From contig OY821744.1 in NCBI GenBank assembly GCA_963682055.1, positions 3,601,001-3,665,000 of the forward strand: DNA of 64,000 nucleotides. The letters are read 5' to 3'. This DNA comes from Primula veris. Taxonomy: Eukaryota; Streptophyta; Magnoliopsida; Ericales; Primulaceae. Made by a program: the position numbers and the translations under genes. Positions 1 to 10,351 of the stretch are shown one piece after another. A model generated the notes under the pieces. That model did not search any database. It was not told where the DNA came from and saw only the letters and a program-made list of their open reading frames with translations. Position 1 is the first letter of the stretch. Every line of letters starts with the position of its first letter.

Positions 1-760
1 GAAATTTGAAATGTGCAATGGAAAGCGTTACTATGTTTGAGATTTTAGTTGTGCTTATTTGATTGCAGCTTTTAAGTACAGTTTCACTTTTTTCCTTGTG
101 TGTTTTACCATATGTTGTTGGGATTAAATGAGATATAATACCCCCTGCTACCAATAAAATTAACTTAACTACATTTTAAAGTAAACTGTTTATTTTCTTC
201 GAAGTTCGAGTAACGAAAAGGTTGAATCGTAATGTGGAATGTGCAAGGTTTAAGGGTCTTAGATTTTGAGTTCTAGCACTGCTTGCTTTAACTGCAGATT
301 TAATGCCCCCATTTGAGTTCTTGCCTTCTATGTTCGACCATCTATTGTACAGTTCTAAGGATTTAATGAGATTTCATACCCTGTGTTACCAATAAAATTA
401 GCCAAAGTACATTTAAGCTAAACTGCTTATCTGTCTTTATTTATTTATCGAATTTTAAGTAGAAATGGGTTGAATTGCATTGTGGAATGCGCAAAGCTAG
501 AAGGGTTTACACTTGAGATTTTTGTTGTTTGAGTACAGCTGTTAAGCACATATTATTTTTTTTGCTTATAAGTTATATTATATTATGTTGGGATTAATAA
601 GGATTTATACCCCCTGATATCAATGAAACTAACTTCACTACTTTTTTAATTGATTTTTTTTTTAAAGTTTTGTTTATTAAATTTTAGTAGAAAAAATTGT
701 GTTGCGTGGAGTTTGCAGCGGAAAAAGGTTCTATGTTTGAGATTATGGTAGAACTTTGAG
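1..760. repeat. Imperfect tandem repeat, unit about 235 bp
   Basis: Three and a bit diverged copies follow one another. A block resembling ACCAATAAAATTA recurs near positions 150, 390 and 625, and a block resembling TGTGGAATGTGCAA recurs near 10, 233, 482 and, more weakly, 700. The spacing is about 232-238 bp. No reading frame runs through it. It may be intron sequence of an upstream gene, because a possible terminal exon follows at 1351. Confidence 0.6.
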
Positions 761-791
761 GCTTTTAATCTGATTTTCAAGCTTTGTTTAT

Positions 792-981
792 TAGGGCTTG
801 TTTGGTTGCAGATAAGCTCAATTTCTTTCTTGTGTAAAAGCTGGAAACCATTTAGCTGACCCCCTTGAGCGCTGAGCTTTTCTGATCTTTTAGCATGAAT
901 ACGCTAGAATCTTCAAGCTCTTTTTTGTGAAGCTAAAAATTTCAGCTAATTAGCTTAGATGCTGCAACCAGACAAGCCCTA
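792..981. mobile_element. Small MITE with 20-bp terminal inverted repeats
   Basis: The left end reads TAGGGCTTGTTTGGTTGCAG (792-811). The right end (962-981) is its reverse complement with one mismatch. The element is 190 bp, AT-rich and non-coding. A clear target duplication is not visible, so the superfamily (hAT or Harbinger) is open. Confidence 0.6.
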
Positions 982-1350
982 GGACTTACTAAACTTAATA
1001 AGCCGAAGATCCCTAGAAATCTTAATTTGAACAATGCAACCTTTTTCTCAAACTGAAATAAGCCCGCTTATGTTCCCTTTTTAACTATGATATGGAAGTG
1101 ACACGATGAAATTTTAAAGCTGAATGGGGCCTTTTAATAGCCTCAAATAAACTACCTCACCTGCTTAGAAGCTGCAGCCAACCAAGTTCAACTAAGTTCT
1201 TAATTAACTAAAACAATTAAACAATAAAATAGTTGTAATTAAGAGTTTATAAGAACCCCAAAAAGGGAGGGTCTAAAACCTTATCTACAAAAATAAAACA
1301 CGAAGAATTAACAAATTATAATCTGATTCTTTATGTGATTTTGATTGTAG

Positions 1351-1393
1351 GGTGCAAAGATGTCTCAATTGCTTGGGTAAAGGCTATTACTAG
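1351..1393 (+). CDS. Possible terminal exon of an upstream gene (CxxCxGxG end)
   Basis: A good acceptor (TTTTGATTGTAG, AG at 1349-1350) is followed by a short open stretch. In one frame it encodes VQRCLNCLGKGYY and then TAG at 1391-1393. The C-x2-C-x-G-x-G spacing resembles a half zinc-binding repeat of DnaJ-type cysteine-rich proteins, which often end plant chloroplast proteins. The rest of the gene would lie left of the window, with the repeats at 1-760 in its last intron. The stretch is short and unsupported by other exons, so it is only a candidate. Confidence 0.25.
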
Positions 1394-1957
1394 CGAGTAA
1401 CAACTGTTGTAAGGGTTATTCAGCTAAGACCTCATCTGATCTTTTGTCATATCATTAACTTCTTTGTAAATAGATGCTAACTTTAAATATTACAGGATCC
1501 CATGATTTCATGTATGTTGGGTTTATGATGTAACATTTTTATCTATTTGTTCGGTGAAACTCAGCCTTGGATTTAGTCACGTCTTTGAGTCGTGGGTGAG
1601 CTATATTGCATAGCTGTATCGTAATTGATTACTTCTGGATTATATGGTTCTTGTTTGGTGTATCAAGTACGGAATGCTAAGCATGATAAAGTTTGCGACA
1701 ATGAAGAAGATTGAGATTTCGCAACCACTACTATGCTTAGCTTTACCCTCGAGTGTTTTTCGTATTACTAATATCCTTTATAATACTAGTTCTAGTATGT
1801 TTATGTAAGTTTAGTTTTCACGAACCCTTTGCGCTGCTTTCCATTCAAATTCATTAAATGATCATTTGATAAGTTGCACAAGTTTGCTCCTCAATTCAGT
1901 TTTGAAAGTCTTTAATCGAGAAAATCTTAAGTTTGTAACAACAATTATTCTCCATTA

Positions 1958-2566
1958 GAGCATCCGCACCGGCTAACTCAAATATTTTATCAAACATAAC
2001 ATATTTTATACCTTTTAAGAAACCGTTTACATTTACACAAAATTTCAGCTTACTTATTAATTTACTTATAATAACCCTACATTTATTTTTATTTTTTTAT
2101 TATCTTTTAATAATCATAACAATATTACAACCACAAAAATATGGACCTCATGATAGTTTATTATTATTATACTCCCTCCGTCCTTAAACAAGTATCCCCT
2201 ACGAAAATACATGCAAGTTTGATCATCAAAATTTTTATATCAAAATTACCGAAATAAAAAAATTGGAAATTATCGTATAGTTCTAACCATGAACTACGTG
2301 ATTAACTTTTGAAATAATTTTTTCCGGCAATCTAAATATGAAAAAATTATCGGTCAAAATTGTATGTATTTTCGTATGGGACATTTGTTTAGGGACGGAT
2401 GGGGTATTAATCTAGGAAATCATATGCATTCATAATATATGAAGTGAATTTTGTGTTTTCTTAAATTTAGGTAATTTATAGGGTTCTGATACATATGTCA
2501 CTTTTTATACCATAATTATTAAATTTTAATAAAAATTATGTTTTAAGAAATCAGATACGGATGCTC
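1958..2566. mobile_element. MITE with GAGCATCCG termini, host of a nested Stowaway
   Basis: The left end is GAGCATCCGCACCGG and the right end is ATACGGATGCTC, an inverted pair of about 9-10 bp flanked by TTA on the left and TAA on the right. This GAGCATCC-type end is common among plant MITEs. The interior is AT-rich and non-coding. A second MITE (2172-2404) is inserted in it, so the original element was about 375 bp. Confidence 0.6.
2172..2404. mobile_element. Stowaway-like MITE
   Basis: The left end is CTCCCTCCGTCCTTAAACAA. The right end, read on the minus strand, is CCCCATCCGTCCCTAAACAA, so the inverted repeat is about 27 bp with few mismatches. Both sides are flanked by TA, the Tc1/mariner-type target duplication. 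At 233 bp it has the usual Stowaway size. The internal sequence is shared with 55006-55216. Confidence 0.85.
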
Positions 2567-3834
2567 TAACATTCCTTAAATTAAATTGTAAAAATCTGAC
2601 AAGGAAACATAAATAACATAGCATAGACACAACCTAATTAAGCTGAGGTTTATGTAGATGCCATACCAATATAGCGTGTTATCAATCTGGATAAGAAAAC
2701 TAGCATTTTTGTGTTTAAGAGTTAGGCTTAGGGTATTTGTGATGACTTTGTTGGTCTTCTTTGATTTTGTGGTTGCAGTTCCAAGTTGACGCATTATGAT
2801 GGACTAAGAAGTCATCGTATTTGAAATTAAGAAAAATATAATCATGGAATTGTCAGGTATGGCAGAACCTTTTTATAATAAAAATATTCGTTCCCAACTC
2901 GGAGCAGTTCAAAATAAGAATAATCTTCGTAATGTAATATTTCATGATTTTTTATGACCCCGTCTTAATAAATTTACCTTCATATAGGAATAAATTAAAA
3001 AAAGTGTAAAATTATATATGTAAAATTAAAGTTAAGACGATTTAAAATACATGTAAAATTATACCTAATTTTTATATATGTAAAAAACAGTTTTAGATAA
3101 ACTTTTAAATGATTTTTCAGCTTTCTAAATACATGTACTTAATTTTTCAAATAAATATGTAATTATGTAGTTAAATTTTCTTAAATTCATCAATATGCTA
3201 GTTTCGTGACTTTCAACTTTTTTGTATTTATGTGTTTGACTTGTTAAATAAATACATATATTTTTCTCTTGAATATTTGTGCAAATTATTTAAATTAGCT
3301 ACACATATATATTTTATTATGTGAAACATTTATTTAAGTATTTTTTTTATTTTTTTATATATCAAACTCTACTTAGTAATAATCTGCTTATAATAATATT
3401 TTCTCCCGGTCCCGAGATTATTCATGTAGAAAGTTTCTATTGTATTTAAATGTTCAATAATGTTAAGCCATGAATACGTGTATCATACTATTAATATAAG
3501 TGAACAAAATAAAACTTGAGTCTCTCAAATTTTGCATATTTTTTCCACAAATGCTCATATTCCAATTTACTAATTACTCAAATATATTAATGCAATTCAA
3601 ATAAATAAATAAATAACTAAACAAACATGTCATTTTCCACACATCTCAATTCATCTTCCAAAAACATTATCATATTTTTATAATAATAAAACATTATATT
3701 GCGGTTGTTAATTTACGATATTCATTCCATTGCTTTTACGAATTGTTCCATTGTTTTTACGAACTGTTTGAAAATGTTAACTTTATTCGTTCCGTATCAT
3801 ATTTACGAAATTACGTGATGAAATTGTACGACAG
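2567..3834. other. AT-rich spacer, no gene seen
   Basis: Very AT-rich sequence upstream of the RLP gene. A 72-codon open frame on the minus strand (2576-2794) has no recognisable motif. I see no convincing exon, RNA gene or transposon end here. Confidence 0.5.
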
Positions 3835-4041
3835 GTAACCCGTTGGCTGAGTAGTAGTGACATAAGAATGGTATATAAAGTCATATGAGAATAAATAAAT
3901 ATAAAGTCTAAGCATTGACAAGACTCAAGTCTCCACTAATTTCTAAGTAGTTACGTAGAAGTTTCATAAAATCACATATACAATTATGTGTACTACACGT
4001 AACCCGTTGGCTGAGTAGTAGTGACATAAGAATGGTATATA
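3835..4041 (+). repeat. Perfect 43-bp direct repeat in the RLP promoter
   Basis: The 43 bases at 3835-3877 recur without change at 3999-4041, 164 bp apart. The repeat starts GTAACCCGTTGGCTGAGTAG and ends in a TATA-like GGTATATA. Both copies end at a potential TATA box, so the upstream region looks like a duplicated core promoter. The copy nearer the gene lies 62 bases before the ATG. Confidence 0.85.
3850..3985. repeat. Left arm of an inverted repeat flanking the RLP gene
   Basis: This stretch matches the reverse complement of 8485-8615. Shared blocks include AAAGTCATATGAGAATAAA, ATATAAAGTCTAAGC, CAAGTCTCCACT and TTACGTAGAAGTTTCATAAA. By eye the match is about 80 percent over 130 bp with small gaps. 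The two arms enclose the whole RLP gene. Confidence 0.8.
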
Positions 4042-4044
4042 TAA
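4036..4044 (+). promoter_or_regulatory. Likely TATA box of the RLP gene
   Basis: TATATATAA lies about 60 bases upstream of the ATG at 4103, at the edge of the proximal 43-bp repeat copy. Position and sequence fit a plant TATA box. Confidence 0.5.
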
Positions 4045-4102
4045 TGCCATTTATCACCATTACCATCGTACTCTCTCAAGATTAAAATAAAAATAAATAA
4101 AA

Positions 4103-6874
4103 ATGAGGCATTTGATATGGCTATCCCTTTTATTTCTTTTCTTTACTTTTCCACGTAGGCATGCTACACACCAATTGTGTCGTCATGACCAGATGTATGC
4201 ATTGTTACAGTTTAAGAATACGCTAACTATTGACGAGATGGCATCTCCGTATTGCGACTATGCGAACGATACGAACTATGCGTATCCGAAGACTATATCT
4301 TGGAATAACAAGAGCGGTAATAATAGCAATTGCTGTTTGTGGGACGGGGTAACTTGTGATAGCGAGACGGGTCATGTAATCGAGCTTGACCTTAGTTGTA
4401 GTCAGCTCACAGGCACCATCAATTCCACTATCGGCAATGGCATATTCCATCTCACCCATCTTCAGCATCTCAACCTCGCTCACAATAACTTTCGTCACTC
4501 TCACATTTCACCTTCATTTGGATGCTTTACGAAGCTCACTCACCTCAACCTCTCTGATTCATCATTCGTTGGTTCGATCCCAAAAGAACTTTCGTTTCTG
4601 TCCAAACTGGTTTCCATTGATGTCTCGGACAACTCCGACTTAAGTGTTAAAGCAAATGATTTTGATTCATTATTGAAAAACCTAACCCACTTGAAAGAAC
4701 TTGTTTTTGAAAAAGTTGTGATTTCTTCAAGTATACCCAATTCATTGATGAACCTGTCCTCTTTGGAAATAATCAATCTTGAGGAAACTGGTTTGCATGG
4801 GATATTGCCCAAACAGATTTTCATGCTTCCAAATTTGCGAGAGCTGAAGTTGGGATATAATAATCTTACAGGCGATATTCCAGAAATAAATTCCACATAC
4901 ACAAGTTCCCTTCAGATTTTAGATATGAGAGTTAATGGATTATTTGGACAAAGAGGACTACCTGGCTCGATAGGGAATCTAAAATGTTTAAGAGATTTAG
5001 ATCTCTCTTATACGAATTTGGCAGGGGAACTACCAGATTCTTTTTGGAATTTAAAATCTTTAAGATATTTAGATCTCTCTAATATGAATTTGGCAGGGAA
5101 ACTACCAGATTCAATAGGAAGCCTGGAGTCATTAATTGAGCTAGATTTTAGTAATTGCAATTTGTCTGGGAATCTAACAGAGCTTACTCAACTCGACTTT
5201 TCAGGTAACAATTTCCATTCTATGCCAATCACAATCTCAAATCTGAAAAAACTCAATTATTTATCTCTCTCTAAAAACCGCCTCAATGGAACATTACCAC
5301 CTTGGTTGTTTACTATTCCCTCTTTGTCCTGGTTGGTTATGAGTGATAATCAATTTACCGGCCCGATTCCCGACTTTCCAAATGAATCACCATTAATGTT
5401 CGTGTATCTACAAAACAATAACCTCCAAGGTTCCATTCCTCATTCCATTGTAAACCTTGTGAACTTGACTTCTCTTTCTCTATCATCGAATAAGTTGAAC
5501 GGTACTGTCGAACCGCTCTTATTCTCAAATTTTGAACACCTGAATGAGCTTGATCTCTCCCACAACTTTTTTCTAGGATCAGTCCCGGTCCTACCCGTGT
5601 CTCTTAATTACTTCATTATATCACATAATCAATTTTCAGGATTACTCCCGGTCCTACCTGTGTCTCTCTCTACGCTTCTCACTTCACATAATCACTTATT
5701 CGGAGATATTCCTTCATCAATTTGCAATACAACAGACCTTCGAATACTTGATGTATCTTATAATGATTTCGGTGGGAAAATTACACTATGTTTGGTGAAT
5801 TACAATAATCTCACAGTGTTGGATCTGCAAAAGAATAGATTTAGTGGCACCATTCCACCAATATCTGCAGATGAGTTGACAACATTGAACTTGAATGACA
5901 ATCACTTTGAAGGACCGATACCGGAATCTTTGAGCAACTGTAAAAACCTGAAATTGCTAGACCTTGGAAACAACAAACTCAATGGGCCATTCCCACATTG
6001 GTTAGAGACATTTTCAGAGCTACAAGTACTTGTTCTAAAGTCCAACAAATTTCAAGGTCATGTAGGAACATCGAAAACCAAAAGTCATTACCCTAAGCTT
6101 CGAATATTTGATCTCAATGATAACAAATTCACTGGTCTTCTGCCATCAAGATATTTTCAAGATTTCACAGCCATGAAAAATTTAAAAGAAACTGAAAAAG
6201 GACCAACATACATGGAAGGCGAGGGTTCCTATTATCAAAACTCTATTGCAGTAGTGTGGAATGGCTTCGAGGTTGAAATCGAGCGTATCCTCACAACACT
6301 CGCAACAATCGACTTATCTGCCAATAACTTTGAAGGTCAGATTCCAGAGGCCCTTCAAGAGCTCAATTCACTTCGATTGTTAAATTTATCGCATAACAGC
6401 CTCACAGGTCCTATCCCAGCTTCTTTAGGAAATCTTTTTAACCTTCAGATACTAGACCTCTCTTCCAATATACTTACAGGGACGATACCTTTTCAACTCA
6501 CAAGTTTAACAAACCTTGCAAACTTAAACGTTTCATATAACCATCTAGTTGGACGCATACCTCAAGGAAAACAGTTCAATACATTTGAAAATAATTCGTA
6601 TATTGAGAATCGAGGATTATGCGGACTCCCATTGTCAAACTTATGTGGAGATAATAAGAAACCACACTCACCAATAGTGATAAAGCAAGAGAAAGGCCAG
6701 TCAATTTTTTCTAGCGGGTTTACCTGGAAAATTGTTGTGTTTGGTTATGGATGCGGAGTTCCATTCGGATTAATATTAGGATCTCTTATGTTCTTTGTCG
6801 AATGGCCAAGATGGTTTCTAGGAATTGCTGGGCCCCAAAATGGTAGGCCGAGAATAAGAAGGAACCACATGTAA
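4103..6874 (+). CDS. LRR receptor-like protein (RLP, Cf/EIX type)
   Basis: A 923-residue intronless ORF. A hydrophobic signal peptide (about residues 1-22) leads to an LRRNT cap with the CLWDGVTC motif near residue 80. Plant-type leucine-rich repeats (LxxLxLxxNxLxGxIP) fill residues about 100-835, interrupted near 690-730 by the non-LRR island seen in RLPs. The C-terminal cap has GLCGLPL near 836. It is followed by one membrane segment (about 877-899, with small-residue GxxxG spacing) and a short basic tail without a kinase. The family are cell-surface receptors that bind ligands outside the cell and signal through SOBIR1/BAK1 co-receptors, mostly in immunity; the ligand here is unknown. The start is the first ATG in frame, 60 bp after a TATA box. 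The stop codon overlaps a donor-like GTAAGT, so a spliced 3' end with a slightly different tail is possible. The frame is intact. Confidence 0.93.
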   Translation: MRHLIWLSLLFLFFTFPRRHATHQLCRHDQMYALLQFKNTLTIDEMASPYCDYANDTNYAYPKTISWNNKSGNNSNCCLWDGVTCDSETGHVIELDLSCSQLTGTINSTIGNGIFHLTHLQHLNLAHNNFRHSHISPSFGCFTKLTHLNLSDSSFVGSIPKELSFLSKLVSIDVSDNSDLSVKANDFDSLLKNLTHLKELVFEKVVISSSIPNSLMNLSSLEIINLEETGLHGILPKQIFMLPNLRELKLGYNNLTGDIPEINSTYTSSLQILDMRVNGLFGQRGLPGSIGNLKCLRDLDLSYTNLAGELPDSFWNLKSLRYLDLSNMNLAGKLPDSIGSLESLIELDFSNCNLSGNLTELTQLDFSGNNFHSMPITISNLKKLNYLSLSKNRLNGTLPPWLFTIPSLSWLVMSDNQFTGPIPDFPNESPLMFVYLQNNNLQGSIPHSIVNLVNLTSLSLSSNKLNGTVEPLLFSNFEHLNELDLSHNFFLGSVPVLPVSLNYFIISHNQFSGLLPVLPVSLSTLLTSHNHLFGDIPSSICNTTDLRILDVSYNDFGGKITLCLVNYNNLTVLDLQKNRFSGTIPPISADELTTLNLNDNHFEGPIPESLSNCKNLKLLDLGNNKLNGPFPHWLETFSELQVLVLKSNKFQGHVGTSKTKSHYPKLRIFDLNDNKFTGLLPSRYFQDFTAMKNLKETEKGPTYMEGEGSYYQNSIAVVWNGFEVEIERILTTLATIDLSANNFEGQIPEALQELNSLRLLNLSHNSLTGPIPASLGNLFNLQILDLSSNILTGTIPFQLTSLTNLANLNVSYNHLVGRIPQGKQFNTFENNSYIENRGLCGLPLSNLCGDNKKPHSPIVIKQEKGQSIFSSGFTWKIVVFGYGCGVPFGLILGSLMFFVEWPRWFLGIAGPQNGRPRIRRNHM

Positions 6875-8360
6875 GTTAATTAAATTGATTTTACTTATTC
6901 CATAACTCAAAAGTTATGCTTTGAACTTTGCTAAATAATAACTTTTTGTACTGTTGTTTAGTCTGTTGGACTATTGACATGGTTAGTCGGTGACAATTAA
7001 ACGAACTATTTTACATTGGAGATACGGCATGCATATTAGATGTCTATATCTTGATTAGCTACTAAGACATCAAACTGTGTTGGTAATTTAAGTCTGCTTG
7101 TGTATTTCCTATCATTTGCCTTTTGGACTTTTTATGGAGATTACAGGATTAAACATAATTTCGAATTTTTTAATTATAATTCACATTTTTCACGGCTCTT
7201 TGTTCAGGTAGATAAGCCATGATGAATGCCAAAATAAAGAATTTTTGTCCCTGCAGCGCTGACTAGTGACTACTGATGGAGGAAATAAGCCACCGGAAAT
7301 GAAAAAAATAGAGGCAAATGTACACTTCTATTATGTATCGAAAATAACGTGTGAACTTAGTTTTGTATGAACTCGAGTCACGCGACATCAATGAAGGCGA
7401 TGTACACTATGCTGTAACTTCTTTATATTTTGATGACTTTGGAGTTTTGGAATATTACTGATTTGTTAGCAATCTTGCAAGTTAACTTTGGTTAAGCCAT
7501 TTACGATATTTCTAGTGTTCATGTTTGTTATGAATACTATTTATCGCAATGATGCAAGTCATGCGCTATTTTCTGGTTCTGGTCATGGCGCAAGACAGTT
7601 TTCCAAACACCAATATATCTCTGAACTTTTAGTCAGATGAGGGTATCCAAAGAATAGAAAGCGAAAGGGTATATTCCTTTTGATTCATTCGATCTTTTAG
7701 CAGGTATCTTTTCTCCAATAACATTCATTAGACTACCCATATGCAGATTCGTTTTTTTTAGGTTCATGCGGTTTTTTAAATCATCACCAAAGTATGAAAG
7801 TAACATCGAATTTTCCCAGAAATTCTATAACTATGTTAGGTATATGAGGGTTGAGGCCGAGCTAAACCGGCTTATAAATGTTTGCAGCTTTCTTTCTATT
7901 AGCATACCAATGCTAAAAACATCAACATTTATATTTTCACTTTAACTTTTAGAGAAGATGATATCGCGAAACATTAGCAATATATGAACTCAAAATAATT
8001 GTGCGCTTTATAAATACTCCAGTGTCATTATATCTAGATTTATCCACTTGAATGTCATACTAGTTACTAAAACCAGTTTAATCAACCGATCTAATTATTG
8101 TGTAAATAACGACCATAATAGTGATGGTATTATCAGAGATTCAATCATGACGAAAACCAGGCTAATGAAATATATATGTAACAACTTTCTTTCTTTTGCT
8201 TAGTATTGTTCAGGAAAATTTAATAGTTTATCGCATGTAGTAATAACAAATAAATAAGTATAATATATATAATATAAAACTATACTTATAGCATGTTTAA
8301 GATAGTCGGGGAAGAACGCTCATTAGGCCAGTATCATGTTTAACGCAGTCGGGGGAAGAT
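6875..8360. other. RLP 3' flank and spacer, no gene seen
   Basis: Non-coding sequence downstream of the RLP gene. It should contain the 3' UTR, and a possible acceptor lies near 7208 (TTTGTTCAG). Two diverged short copies of a CATGTTTAA...AGTCGGGG block occur near 8293 and 8336. No other element boundaries were identified. Confidence 0.4.
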
Positions 8361-9310
8361 GTAATGATCCTAATGGTAGTGTAGTGTAAACTGCATTATT
8401 TTCATATCGGCATACTCACTTAGTTAACCGGTTTTTTAGGATGAGTTCTACCTACGAGGTTGTACATTTTAATAATAAAAAAATATACATGTGATTTTAT
8501 GAAACTTCTACGTAACATGGAGTTGAAACCAGTGGAGACTTGACACTGTCTTGGTCACCGCTTAGACTTTATATTTCTTTATTCTCATATGACTTTCAAT
8601 TGTATTACTATTCTTTCATTTATGTCTAGGTCATGTTTGGCCACAACGCAATAAATCATATTTGTCTCTTTTTTTTTTGTAGTTGTACTTTCAAGTTGAC
8701 ACGTGACCCATGGGCAAAAGAAGTATTCCTTAAAAAATAATAATAATGTTTTCTTATGATATAAAAAGAAAATAGAAAATGATCAAATTGTGAACAGCAA
8801 AGACTTGTATAGTCAAGATGCAATTTGTCCCACTGATTTAATGATCATAAGTTTACTGCTTATAGAAATAACTCAATAAGACGAGCTTAATTAATATACT
8901 TATCATAGTAACCCCTCATGTTTTTGATAAGATTTAGAAAATCATGTGGCCAGATACGCTCATTTTGCATAAGAGGAATAAACCAGTCTCTAATAAACTA
9001 GTTATTAGTAAATAGAAAGAAGCCGGGATTGCAGTGTTTGACCGGTTCTAATCTGCCAGTACAAAGCCCGTCCACGGGTCGCAGAAGGGGTGACGTCAGG
9101 ATTGCAGTGTTCGACCGGGACTAGAAATCAACACGAAACCTGCCTGCATAGTCGAAGACTGCGGAGCGTGGTGGAATGTAATGATTCTAAGTTTAGTGTA
9201 GTGTAAACTTCATTATCCCACATCGGTTGTGTGTTGTATATAAATTTATATGCATCTTAACTTATTTAATCGGTTTTCTATTGCGAGTTCTATGTATGAA
9301 GTTGTTAGAG
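8361..9310 (+). repeat. Two direct copies of an LTR-end-like repeat
   Basis: Copy 1 (8361-8470) and copy 2 (9176-9310) share TGTAATGAT, TAGTGTAGTGTAAACT, a following ATCGG block, an AACCGGTTTT-like block, GAGTTCTA and a final GAGGTTGT/GAAGTTGT. Copy 2 has CCCACATCGG, a motif frequent near ends of plant LTRs and TRIMs. Between them at 9015-9112 lie two similar GGATTGCAGTGTT-GACCGG blocks. A solo LTR or TRIM remnant is likely, but no TG...CA ends with a target duplication could be fixed. Confidence 0.45.
8485..8615. repeat. Right arm of the inverted repeat flanking the RLP gene
   Basis: Reverse-complement match to 3850-3985. It lies about 1.6 kb downstream of the RLP stop codon and overlaps the right part of the repeat-rich flank. 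Confidence 0.8.
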
Positions 9311-10303
9311 AATGGTGCTTGTTCGGCTAGTAGAGGCGCAACGACGAATGATGAATGTTTAATGTATCAGCAGCGAAGTCGTAGGGACGAAATCATGAAT
9401 CATTAACGGTGGGTGCCAAAATTCACAATAACTCCTAGATTAAATGAAATACAAAAAATGAGTGGGTTAGAATCATCGTTTTTAACGTATTTAATAAAAT
9501 AAATGGTCAAATTTTGAAAAAATATAATTTTCTAAATTATGAAATACCGTCAACTCCGATAATCTGCATTTAGGCTCCATCAGCCCACAACCACGCATCT
9601 ACGTCTACATTTATAATACCATCAACCACAGTAATTCCACCTATTTAAAAAAAATATTCTTTAATTTGAAATTTAAATAAATAGTAGCTTAAAATTCAAA
9701 AAACAATTTAATAATTTTGTTTTAAAGTCTAACTAAATTTTCAAGAAGCATGAATCTAATCCCTAAACTTTTTTTTAAACAACTTTTAGTCATTATTTAT
9801 CTTATTTAAATTCATAAAAAAAAAAATGCTACATAATCTCATATGTTAGACTTGTTTAATAAATGTAGAACTAGTTTTTATATACTTTATTTATTTGAAA
9901 CTTCTTGATACCATAGTGTACTGATATCATATTATTTTGTCTTAATTATAACACTCTAATAAAAAAACATATTTTGACCAAAAAAAAAATATGTCTTAAC
10001 TATTTTATGATAAAAGAATAAAAGAATATTCATCACCAATAAACCCAAAAATAGATTAAAATAAATAAATAAAACCAAAACAAAATAAATTCAAAAAACA
10101 AAACAGAACATAAACAGCTGTTTCATCTTTTCTAAAAAAAAAAAATTTCTCCTTTTCTCATACGGTTTAAAATATATACTATAATATATAATATATAATA
10201 TATAATATATATATATAATATATACATATAGAGAGAGAAAGAGAAGAACCCGATCTCATAAATGTATACATAAATATATAATATATATATATATACATAA
10301 TAA
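9311..10303. other. AT-rich spacer ending in a (TA)n tract
   Basis: No gene is seen. A long TA-rich simple repeat (about 10168-10290, interrupted by GAGAGAGAAAG) lies directly upstream of the isopeptidase start and probably falls in its promoter or leader. Confidence 0.5.
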
Positions 10304-10351
10304 TTGCAACAAAAAAAATTGTGTGAAGAAAATTGCAATTATTTGTGGAAA

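Noticed and set aside
9040..9140. Possible tRNA-derived SINE promoter (GTTTGACCGG / GTTCGACCGG words)
   Set aside because: Only a B-box-like word is present, with no matching A box at the right distance and no cloverleaf.
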